Part shown: positions 32,370 to 39,900 of the stretch, in pieces | How the letters are laid out: each line of letters opens with the position of its first letter | How positions within the stretch are numbered: the first letter of the stretch is position 1 | Source of the DNA: Actinophytocola sp. | Lineage (GTDB): Bacteria; Actinomycetota; Actinomycetes; Mycobacteriales; Pseudonocardiaceae | Length of the DNA: 64,000 nt | NCBI GenBank assembly: GCA_009377395.1 | Contig: WHUB01000010.1 | Coordinates: 1-64,000 of the forward strand | Reading direction: 5' to 3' | Program-made: the position numbers and the translations under genes | Notes under the pieces: generated by a model | What the model saw: only the letters and a program-made list of their open reading frames with translations | Database searches by the model: none | What the model was told of the DNA's origin: nothing

Positions 32370-34307
32370 TCATGCCGCGCGTTCCTGACCGGCCCCCGCC
32401 TTGGTCGCGGCCCGGTACCAGTACTCCAGGGTCAGCACGTGCCACAGGTGCTTGGCGCGGTCCTCGCGGCCGCTGGCGTCCTCGGCCGCCAGCCGCCGCA
32501 GCGCGTCGCGGCGCAGGAAGCCGGACGACACCAGCGCGCCGTCGTGGATCACTTCCTGCACCAGCGGCGCGAGATCGCGGCTCATCCATGCCCGCAGCGG
32601 CGCGCTGAACAACCCCTTGGGTCGGTAGACGATCTCCGGCGGCAGCACCCCGGATGCCGCCCGTTTCAGCGCGAGCTTGCCCTGCCCGCCCGCGATCTTC
32701 TCCCGGCCAGGAATGCGGAACGCCGCCTTGACCACCTCGACGTCGACGAACGGCACCCGCACCTCGGTCGAGGCGGCCATGCTCGACCGGTCGGTGTAGC
32801 CGAGGTTGAGCCCGGGCAGGAACATCCTGGCGTCGGCCAGGCACATCCGGTTCACGACATCGCGCAGCCCGGTGTCGTGGTAGGTGTCGGCGTGCTCGGT
32901 CAGCACATCGTCCACAGTGGACGCGAGGTCGGGGTGCAACAGGCGGATCAGCTCGGCGCGGTCGTAGAGCGTGTAGCTGCGCCGGAACGCCGTCTCCTCC
33001 GGCAGGTCCGCGAACGACAGGAAGCGCTTGGCGAACCGCACCGAACGGTAGCCCCGGTGCGCCGTCGCGACCGGCAGCCGGTCCACTGTCGCCGCGACCG
33101 GACGCCGCAGCGCGGCGGGCAGCCGCTGGTAGCGCCGTGCCAGCAGGTTGGCACGGTGCTTGCGGTAGCCGCCGAACAGCTCGTCGGCGCCCATCCCGGA
33201 CAGCATCACCTTCACCCCGGCCTCGCGGGCGGCGGTGCAGATCAGGTACGTGTTGATCGCTGCGGGATCGCCGATCGGCTCGTCGAGGTGGTAGGTCATG
33301 CGCGGCAACAGGTCGAGCACGTCCGGCGCGATCTCGATCTCGTGCAGGTCGACGCCAAAGCGGGCGGCCACCTGCCTGGCGTAGCGCAGGTCGTCCGGCA
33401 TCGCCTCGAACCTGGCGTCCTCGGCGCGGAACCCGATGGTGTAGGCGGAGATCCCCGGCCGCTGCCGCGCGGCGAGCGCGGTCAGGTAGCTGGAGTCGAG
33501 ACCGCCGGACAGGAACGTCGCCACCGGCACGTCGGCGAGCAGGTGTGCCCTTGTCGACTCGGCGACCACCGCGGCGAGGTCGACATCCCCGGTGCCGTGG
33601 GCGGCGGTCTCCGCCTCGGCGGCGTCGGCGACCGCTCGCAGCGAGAAGTAGGTGCCGCGCTGGGCGCTGCCGTCGGGGCGCAGCCGCAGCCAGGAGCCCG
33701 GCGGCAGCTTCTCGGCCTCGGCGAACGCGCAGCGGCTGTCCGGCACCCAGTAGTACAGCAGCGAGGCCACCAGCGCGGCGTCGTCGATGTGCAGCGAGCC
33801 GCCGAGCTCGCTCGCCAGCGCCTTCAGCTCGGAGGCGAACACCAGCCCGCCGCCGCGCCGCAGCAGGTACAGCGGCTTGATGCCGAGCTGGTCGCGGGCC
33901 AGCGTCAGCTCGCCGGTGCGCTCGTCGAACACGGCGAACGCGAACATGCCGCGCAGCCGGGGGAGACAGTCGGTGCCCCACCGCCGCCACGCCCGCAGCA
34001 GCACCTCGGTGTCCGATGTGCCCCGGAACCGCACCCCGGCCGACTCCAGCTCGGCGCGCAGCTCCGGCGCGTTGTAGATCTCGCCGTTGTAGGTCAGCGC
34101 GAGGCCGTCGGCGACCATCGGCTGCGCGCCGGTCTCCGACAGGTCGATGATCGACAGCCTGGTGTGTCCGAAGTGGACCTGACCGTCGCCTGCCGGGTGG
34201 CTGTACCGGCCGGTGGCGTCCGGCCCCCGGTGGGCGATGATCTGGGTGACCCGGTCGGTGAGTGGGCCGCCGTCCGGCCACAGGTAGCTGCCAGCGATGC
34301 CGCACAT
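32370..34307 (-). CDS. asnB: Asparagine-synthase-type glutamine amidotransferase
   Basis: 645 residues. Cys2 is the N-terminal nucleophile of the glutaminase domain (MCGIAGSY), with RGPD, YNGEIYN and GTSDTEVLL. The synthetase domain has the ATP loop SGGLDSS (~265) and SGMGADELFGGYRKH. In an exopolysaccharide locus such AsnB paralogues probably amidate the carboxylate of a uronic acid instead of aspartate; a housekeeping role is the alternative. It starts six bases after the Wzz-like gene's stop and ends 13 bases before the oxidoreductase. Confidence 0.88.
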   Translation of the reverse strand: MCGIAGSYLWPDGGPLTDRVTQIIAHRGPDATGRYSHPAGDGQVHFGHTRLSIIDLSETGAQPMVADGLALTYNGEIYNAPELRAELESAGVRFRGTSDTEVLLRAWRRWGTDCLPRLRGMFAFAVFDERTGELTLARDQLGIKPLYLLRRGGGLVFASELKALASELGGSLHIDDAALVASLLYYWVPDSRCAFAEAEKLPPGSWLRLRPDGSAQRGTYFSLRAVADAAEAETAAHGTGDVDLAAVVAESTRAHLLADVPVATFLSGGLDSSYLTALAARQRPGISAYTIGFRAEDARFEAMPDDLRYARQVAARFGVDLHEIEIAPDVLDLLPRMTYHLDEPIGDPAAINTYLICTAAREAGVKVMLSGMGADELFGGYRKHRANLLARRYQRLPAALRRPVAATVDRLPVATAHRGYRSVRFAKRFLSFADLPEETAFRRSYTLYDRAELIRLLHPDLASTVDDVLTEHADTYHDTGLRDVVNRMCLADARMFLPGLNLGYTDRSSMAASTEVRVPFVDVEVVKAAFRIPGREKIAGGQGKLALKRAASGVLPPEIVYRPKGLFSAPLRAWMSRDLAPLVQEVIHDGALVSSGFLRRDALRRLAAEDASGREDRAKHLWHVLTLEYWYRAATKAGAGQERAA

Positions 34308-34313
34308 GCCGCC

Positions 34314-35825
34314 CTACACCTCCACGTCTTCCGGCTGCTGCGCCGGGACGTGTGCCCGGCCGTTGCGGCTAGGGTTTGGCCCCACCGCCCGCAGCCGTCC
34401 CCGGAGCGCGGTGTGCACGCCGTCCCAGAGGGTGCCATCGGTCCTGTCGCGCGGGTACGGCTCGACGAGCACGACGCCGATCACCGAGATCCCGGCGTCG
34501 GCGAGCTGCCGTGCCACGGTGTGCAGCCAGGCGGCGGTGGCGTGTCCGGCGCGGACGACGAGCATCGTCTGCCTGCCCAGCGCGGCGAGGTCGGTCCATG
34601 CCGTGCCGGGGCCGATGGAGCCGACGCCGAGGCACTGCTCGCGCGGCCCCGGCTGCGCCGCGCCGCTGAGGTAGTCGGCGGCGGTCACGATGCGCACCGA
34701 GTCGCCGCAGCGGTCCACCAGCCTCGTGAGGTGGTGCTTGCGCAGGTCGTCGACGACCAGCACCGGGCCAGGCACGGCGAGCGCGGTGTCGACGGCGAGC
34801 TCGGCGGCGCTCGACGCGCAGCCGAGCTCCAGCACCGACACCGGCGCCGCGGCGTCGTCGCCGGGACGCAACGCCCGCGCCAGCGTCGCCGCCATCCTGG
34901 CGCGCTGCGACTTGCGCGGCCGGTGCAGCAGCCGCGCCGGACCCCGGCGCCGCAGCGGCAGCTGCGCCAGCACCGACGCGCCGAGGTGCTCGGCGATGTC
35001 GCGGCGCAGCACCGGCCGGTCGCGGACGACGCTTGCGGCGGCGGCGAGGGAAAGCCCGGCGGCCATGCCGAGCAGCGAGCCGACGACGCCGTAGATCACC
35101 AGCGTCATCGCCGCCGACTGGTCGACCAGGTGGGGCGCGTCCACGATGGCCGTGCCCGCTGCGATGCGAGGCGCGCCGATACCAGCCTCCGTCGCACGCC
35201 TGCTGAGATCGGCCACCTGCGCCGCGACGTCGGCCCGGCGGGCATACAGCGAGTCGAGCGCCGCCGGGTTCAGGCCGGTGCCGGCCGTCGCGATCGCGAT
35301 GGCCGCGTCCACCCGTGCCAGGTCACGCTCTGCCCGCCGTCGCTGGTCGCGCAGCGCCTGCGCCTCCGCATTGGCGGCCAGTGTTGCCCGCGCGACGTGG
35401 TCGGTGATGAAGGTGTTGGCGAGCGCGCGCGCTCGCGCGACCGCCTGGGGGCCGGTCGGCGCGGTGACGGTCAGCTCGGCGACGTTGTTGGTCAGCCCCT
35501 CGGCCTCGTAGGACTTCCGGAACCGGTCCGGGTCCTCGTCCGAGCCGAGTTTCCGCAGCGCCGTCTTCGCGATGCGGACGGTGTCGAGCAGGGCCAGGTC
35601 GGTCTCCATCAGGGTGCCGCCGTCGGTGGGCTGGTCGTTCTCGTGCACGATCAGCAGCCGGGCGACCGCGGTGGGCGGCGGCGGCAGGAAAACCGCGAGC
35701 AGCGTCCCCGCGAGCAGGCCGAGCAGCGCGCACGACAGCCACACCCGCTTGCGCCAGCGCAGGTTGACGACGAGCTGCTGCAGGTCGAGCAGCGGCGTCG
35801 CGCGGCCGGTGCCGGGGGCGGTCAT
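34314..35825 (-). CDS. Wzz/CapA-like chain-length protein with degenerate kinase-like C-terminus
   Basis: 503 residues. Two membrane helices (~28-48, WLSCALLGLLAGTLLAVFLP, and ~238-258) bracket a ~190-residue extracytoplasmic domain with a coiled coil (~140-210), the Wzz topology. The cytosolic ~330-490 part resembles BY-kinase/CpsD domains in its strand pattern (VLELGCASSAAELAV, PVLVVDDL) but lacks a Walker A lysine and a C-terminal tyrosine cluster. It probably co-ordinates chain length or export without phosphorylation. ATGA overlap with the second Wzz-like gene. Confidence 0.78.
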   Translation of the reverse strand: MTAPGTGRATPLLDLQQLVVNLRWRKRVWLSCALLGLLAGTLLAVFLPPPPTAVARLLIVHENDQPTDGGTLMETDLALLDTVRIAKTALRKLGSDEDPDRFRKSYEAEGLTNNVAELTVTAPTGPQAVARARALANTFITDHVARATLAANAEAQALRDQRRRAERDLARVDAAIAIATAGTGLNPAALDSLYARRADVAAQVADLSRRATEAGIGAPRIAAGTAIVDAPHLVDQSAAMTLVIYGVVGSLLGMAAGLSLAAAASVVRDRPVLRRDIAEHLGASVLAQLPLRRRGPARLLHRPRKSQRARMAATLARALRPGDDAAAPVSVLELGCASSAAELAVDTALAVPGPVLVVDDLRKHHLTRLVDRCGDSVRIVTAADYLSGAAQPGPREQCLGVGSIGPGTAWTDLAALGRQTMLVVRAGHATAAWLHTVARQLADAGISVIGVVLVEPYPRDRTDGTLWDGVHTALRGRLRAVGPNPSRNGRAHVPAQQPEDVEV

Positions 35826-37135
35826 GACGACCCCGCCAGCGACTCGTCGCGGTCGGGACCCACCGCGTTATCAGGCTGTTGCGCGGGCTTGGGCTGTTTC
35901 ACCCGCTTGGCGATCACCGAGCCCGCGAGCGGGTGGCCCGCGTCCGCGCACGCCATCGCGATGCCGATCAGCTCCCATCCGGTGCGGGTGCCGGGGCTGA
36001 CCACGAACACCGCGTCCGAGACGTCGCTGCTGTAGTCGAGCATCGGGTCGGCGGGGTCGATGTGGGCGATCCGCACCGCCGTGCGCCGGGTGTTCTGGGC
36101 ACACGCGGCCATGGCCAGCCGCGCCACCGCGCGCCGCGCCAGTGGGTCATCATCGGCGGCGACCAGCAGTAGTCGCAGCTCGTCGCCGGTGGTGGCGACG
36201 AGCCGGGCGAGCACCCGGCGGCACTGCGGGTCGGTCGCCGCGTCACCGCCGTCGGCGACCGACCGCTGCCGGCGCAGCAGTCCGCGCCGCTCGTCCGGCA
36301 CTGGGACCGTGCCGGTGACCGGGACGCCGAGTGCGGCGCTGAGCGTGCCGGTCTCGCGCAACCGGGTGTCGCCGTGCGCGGCGAGCAGGAACCCGAACCC
36401 GCCGAGCAGCAGGAACGCGGCGGCCCCTGCCGCGATGAGCTGTGACGGCGTCGGCGCCGCCTTGCTGGTCGGCAGCGGTGCGGGGCCGATGACGAGTGGT
36501 TCCTCTCCGGCCGGTGTCACCGCGGCCGCCTCGAGCTCGGCCATCGCCTCGGCCAGGTCCTTGCGCAGCGACTCCAGTTCGGTGAGGGCGCGCACCGAGT
36601 CCAGCGTCAGCGCGCCCCGTGCCACTGCGCCGTGCAGCCGATCGATCCGGTCGTTCGTCAGCTCGACCTGCTGGGCCAGCACCTCGAGTTGTTCCAGCCG
36701 CACCTGCGTCGACGCGTCGTTGGTCGAGGTGACGAGCTCGTTGGCGAAGGTGACGTACTGGGTCGCCGCCTGGTCGGTGAGCTGCTGCGCCGCGTGCGGG
36801 GTGGCCGCCGAGCCGGTGATCTCAAGCAAGCCGCCCTGCGGGACCTCGACGTCGACCACGTCCCGTAGCTCGGCGGCGGTGACGTCCCCGCCGAGCGCGG
36901 CGGCGGCGCGTTCCAGCACCGTCGAGCTGGTGACGAGCCGGGCCTGCGCCTCGAACTCGGTGTCCTCCTGCTCGCCGCGCAGCAGCACCTGGCTGGTCGT
37001 GGTGTAGCCGGGGGAGAGCACCAGGGACGCCCCGGCGCCGGTGACCGCGCCGAGGATCGTGAGCGCGACCAGCGCGAGCCAGCGCCTGCGCAGCACCTGC
37101 CCGAGCATGGACAGCCGCACGGCCTCGTCATTCAC
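35822..37135 (-). CDS. Second Wzz-like polysaccharide co-polymerase
   Basis: 437 residues. Helices at ~19-40 (WLALVALTILGAVTGAGASL) and ~234-255 flank a periplasm-equivalent domain with a coiled coil (~140-205). The cytosolic tail (~290-420) again has a Rossmann-like strand series (LRLLLVAADDDPLARRAVARLA, AHIDPADPMLDYS, DAVFVVSPGTR) with no Walker A. The pair of adjacent, related but diverged proteins may form a hetero-oligomer. First gene of a transcription unit after a 151-base gap. Confidence 0.78.
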   Translation of the reverse strand: MNDEAVRLSMLGQVLRRRWLALVALTILGAVTGAGASLVLSPGYTTTSQVLLRGEQEDTEFEAQARLVTSSTVLERAAAALGGDVTAAELRDVVDVEVPQGGLLEITGSAATPHAAQQLTDQAATQYVTFANELVTSTNDASTQVRLEQLEVLAQQVELTNDRIDRLHGAVARGALTLDSVRALTELESLRKDLAEAMAELEAAAVTPAGEEPLVIGPAPLPTSKAAPTPSQLIAAGAAAFLLLGGFGFLLAAHGDTRLRETGTLSAALGVPVTGTVPVPDERRGLLRRQRSVADGGDAATDPQCRRVLARLVATTGDELRLLLVAADDDPLARRAVARLAMAACAQNTRRTAVRIAHIDPADPMLDYSSDVSDAVFVVSPGTRTGWELIGIAMACADAGHPLAGSVIAKRVKQPKPAQQPDNAVGPDRDESLAGSS

Positions 37136-37286
37136 TGCGGTGATCCCCCTATCGGGCGCGAAATGGCACGCTCGATGGCTGCGCCACGAGCGGGTATCGG
37201 CTGGAAGGTCGTCGCGGCCGACGCACCGTTACGGGGTTTGGCAGACAAGCAACGACCGTGATGGACATGTTGTGAACTTTGCACCG
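37136..37286 (-). promoter_or_regulatory. Probable promoter region of the Wzz-asnB-beta-helix unit
   Basis: 151 bases between the GT4 stop and the Wzz-like start. Two direct copies of GCACCGTTA occur at 37223-37231 and 37281-37289; the second overlaps the GT4 stop codon. The stretch near 37255-37282 is AT-richer. No terminator hairpin with a T-run was seen, so transcription from the dehydrogenase/GT4 pair may read through. Confidence 0.35.
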
Positions 37287-38480
37287 TTATCGCGCGTTCG
37301 TTCGATTCATTGCGCGGCCGTAGGCGGCCAGCAGCGCCGTCGCCGACTCCCGCCAGGACAGCGGCCCGCTCACCCGCGCCACGCCGATCTCGCCCATCCG
37401 CCGCCGCGCCTCGGGATCGTCGAGCAGTCCCGCGATCTGCTTGGCGAAGTCGAGCTCGTCGTTCGGCGCGGCGTACACGGCCGCCTCGCCCGCCGACACC
37501 CGCGCCTCGGTGAGGTCGAACGACACGATGGGCCGCGCCATCGCCATGTACTCCATGATCTTGTTCATGGTCGAGACGTCGTTGAGCGGATTGCGCGGGT
37601 CGGGCGCGAGACAGACGTCGGCCGTCGAGAGGTAGCGCAGCAGGTCGGCGTCCGGGATGCGGCCGGTGAACTCCACCCGCTCGGCCAGGCCCAGCTCGCC
37701 CGCCAGCCGCACCATCGCGTCGAAGGTGTCACCGGCGCCGACGAACACCGCGTGCCAGTCGGCGCGGCCGCAGTCGTCGCGCAGCTTCGCCAGCGCTCGC
37801 AGTGCGTAGTCGACGCCGTCCTGCGGCCCCATCACGCCCAGGTAGCACAACAGGTGCGGCGCGCCCCGCTTCAGCGCGGGCTCCGGCGGCAGTCGCCGGA
37901 ACCGCTCGACGGCGGGGGCGCTGCGCACCACCACGACGTCCTCGGGCGCCTTGCCGCCGCGCTCGATGGCGGTGCGCCGGTAGCTCTCGTTGGTGGCGAT
38001 CACGACGTCGGCGGTGCGGTAGGTGAGCCGTTCCAGCAGGCACACCGCGCGGTAGAGCGCGTCTTCGCCTCGTCCGAACCGCGACAGGTACAGCTCGGGC
38101 ACCAGGTCGTGCTGGTCGAAGACGAACCGCGCGCCCCGCAGCTTCAGCACGGCCGCCACCAGGAACAGCAGGTCCGGCGGGTTGCAGGCGTGCACCACGT
38201 CGAACTTGCTTAGCCGCAGTGCTCGCCACAGCGTGTGCGCCAGCGCGAGCCCGTACTCGCGCGCGTAGCCCTGCGGACCGCCGGTGGCGGGCCGCAGCGG
38301 GTAGCGGTGGATGCTCACACCGTCCAGCACGACCTCGGCCTCGGTGTCCTGCTTCTCGCCCTTCGGGCAGATGACGTGCACCTGCCAGCTCGCGTCGCGC
38401 AGCGTGGTGCACTCCTGCCACACCCGCCGGTCGAACGGCACCGAGAGGTTCTCCACGAGGACCAGTGCTCTACCAGCCAA
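37287..38480 (-). CDS. GT4 family glycosyltransferase
   Basis: 397 residues. NLSVPFDRRVWQEC at the N-terminus, HACNPPDLLF, CYLGVMGPQDGVDYALRA and the C-terminal NDVSTMNKIMEYMAMARPIVSF segment identify a GT-B retaining transferase of the WcaL/ExpE type. It adds a sugar to the lipid-linked repeat unit. The start appears to be TTG 38480, overlapping the dehydrogenase stop by 11 bases, with AAGGGA ten bases upstream. Translational coupling to the dehydrogenase fits. Confidence 0.87.
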   Translation of the reverse strand: MAGRALVLVENLSVPFDRRVWQECTTLRDASWQVHVICPKGEKQDTEAEVVLDGVSIHRYPLRPATGGPQGYAREYGLALAHTLWRALRLSKFDVVHACNPPDLLFLVAAVLKLRGARFVFDQHDLVPELYLSRFGRGEDALYRAVCLLERLTYRTADVVIATNESYRRTAIERGGKAPEDVVVVRSAPAVERFRRLPPEPALKRGAPHLLCYLGVMGPQDGVDYALRALAKLRDDCGRADWHAVFVGAGDTFDAMVRLAGELGLAERVEFTGRIPDADLLRYLSTADVCLAPDPRNPLNDVSTMNKIMEYMAMARPIVSFDLTEARVSAGEAAVYAAPNDELDFAKQIAGLLDDPEARRRMGEIGVARVSGPLSWRESATALLAAYGRAMNRTNAR

Positions 38481-39786
38481 GACCGGCGTATCCCTTCTGT
38501 GTCCTGCGCCGCGCGGCGTCGGGCAGGCGGACCAGGTCGATGATCGGGCGCTCGCCCGCGTCGTCGAGTGCAGCGATGACGTCCTCGCCGGTCGAGCCGA
38601 TCACGCACACCTCGGCGTGCGCCATGACGTCGGCCGCCGACGCCGACAGCAGCTCGCTCAGGTGCGGCAGCCGGTCCTCGATGTAGGCGCGGTTGGCGCC
38701 CATCAGCCGCGACAGCGTCACGGTGGGGTCGTAGATGCGCAGGTCGTAGCCCTTGCCGAGCAGCCGCTCCGCGAGGTCGACCAGCGGGCTCTCCCGCAGG
38801 TCGTCGGTGCCGGGCTTGAACGACAGCCCGAACAGGCCGATCTTGCGGCGGCCGGTCGCGGCGATCAGGTCGAACGCGCGGCGCAGGTGTTCCTCGTTCG
38901 AGGTGAGCACGTGCGAGAGCAGCGGCACCGACACGTCGGCGGACCGGGCGGCGTACACCAGGCCGCGCAGGTCCTTCGGCAGGCAGGAACCGCCGAACGC
39001 GAATCCCGGCCGCAGGTAGGCGGGGCTGATGTTGAGCTTGCGGTCGGCGAGGAAGACGTCCATCACGGCGTGCGAGTCGAGGCCGAGCGCGCGGCTGATG
39101 GCGCCGATCTCGTTTGCGAAACCGATCTTGACGCCGTGGAAGGCGTTGTCGGCGTACTTGGTCATCTCCGCGACGGCCAGCGGCACCCGGAACACGTCGC
39201 CGGGAATCCCTTGGTACAGCTCGGCAACCGGGTCGCCGCTGGCGGTGTCGTACTCGCCGATGACGGTCTTGGGCGGGCTGAAGAAGTCCGCCACGCTGCT
39301 GCCCTCGCGCAGGAACTCGGGGTTGACGGCGACGCCGAAGTCGATGCCGGCGCTGCGGCCGGACGCCTTCTCCAGCGTGGGGATCAGCAGGCTCTCGCAG
39401 CTGCCCGGCAGCATGGTCGAGCGGAACACCACGGTGTGGCGGTGGCTGTGCTCGCCGAGCGCCCAGCCGATCTGGGTGGCGACCCGCTCCAGGTAGGCGG
39501 TCGACAGGCTGCCGTTGGGCCCCGACGGCGTGCCGACGCACACCAGCGACATCTCGGTCGCGCCGATCGCCTCGTCCACGTCGACGGTGGCGCGCAGCGC
39601 GCCGGTGCCGACCACCTCGGCGGTCAGCTCGCCGATGCGCTCCTCGACCACCGGGGCGTTGCCCTGGGCGATCATGTCGACCTTGCGGGGGTTGATGTCC
39701 ACCCCGACGACCTCGTGTCCCCGGCTCGCGAGACAGGCGGCGGACACGCAGCCGACGTAGCCGAGCCCGAACACGCTGATCTTCAT
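38470..39786 (-). CDS. AlgD-like nucleotide-sugar (GDP-mannose/UDP-glucose) 6-dehydrogenase
   Basis: 438 residues. NAD loop GLGYVG (7-12), VGTPSGPNG, KYADNAFHGVKI, and catalytic C268 in GFAFGGSCLPKD. From memory, the length (AlgD of Pseudomonas is 436), the cysteine position, the C-terminal KPGTDDLRESPLV segment and the ending GLGW all resemble GDP-mannose 6-dehydrogenase more than UDP-glucose dehydrogenase. It oxidises the C6 alcohol to a carboxylate in two NAD-dependent steps, so the polymer should contain a uronic acid. Leftmost-reading gene of this arm, divergent from aconitase. Confidence 0.87.
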   Translation of the reverse strand: MKISVFGLGYVGCVSAACLASRGHEVVGVDINPRKVDMIAQGNAPVVEERIGELTAEVVGTGALRATVDVDEAIGATEMSLVCVGTPSGPNGSLSTAYLERVATQIGWALGEHSHRHTVVFRSTMLPGSCESLLIPTLEKASGRSAGIDFGVAVNPEFLREGSSVADFFSPPKTVIGEYDTASGDPVAELYQGIPGDVFRVPLAVAEMTKYADNAFHGVKIGFANEIGAISRALGLDSHAVMDVFLADRKLNISPAYLRPGFAFGGSCLPKDLRGLVYAARSADVSVPLLSHVLTSNEEHLRRAFDLIAATGRRKIGLFGLSFKPGTDDLRESPLVDLAERLLGKGYDLRIYDPTVTLSRLMGANRAYIEDRLPHLSELLSASAADVMAHAEVCVIGSTGEDVIAALDDAGERPIIDLVRLPDAARRRTQKGYAGLGW

Positions 39787-39900
39787 CCCGGCGCCCCCTA
39801 GGCAGGTGAAAGTGTCACCTCTACGTCGATTGTCCGGTTGGCTCCGTTACTGCGAACGGGCTCCTGATTGAACGCGCCGACCGTGAGGTACCCGCACGGC
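39787..39900. promoter_or_regulatory. Divergent promoter region, dehydrogenase / aconitase
   Basis: 114 bases between divergent genes. A small inverted repeat, AGGTGA (39804-39809), five bases, TCACCT (39815-39820), lies close to the dehydrogenase start. A GAGG at ~39883 lies somewhat far (about 13 bases) from the aconitase ATG. No confident -35/-10. Confidence 0.35.

Noticed and set aside
32439-36035. A 1,198-codon open frame on the plus strand
   Set aside because: It is the opposite strand of the asparagine-synthase and Wzz-like genes, Arg/Val/Gln-rich with no recognisable domain; typical GC-rich antisense frame.
39804-39820. Operator in the dehydrogenase/aconitase gap
   Set aside because: Only six-base arms; too short to claim, so it is mentioned only as part of the intergenic region.
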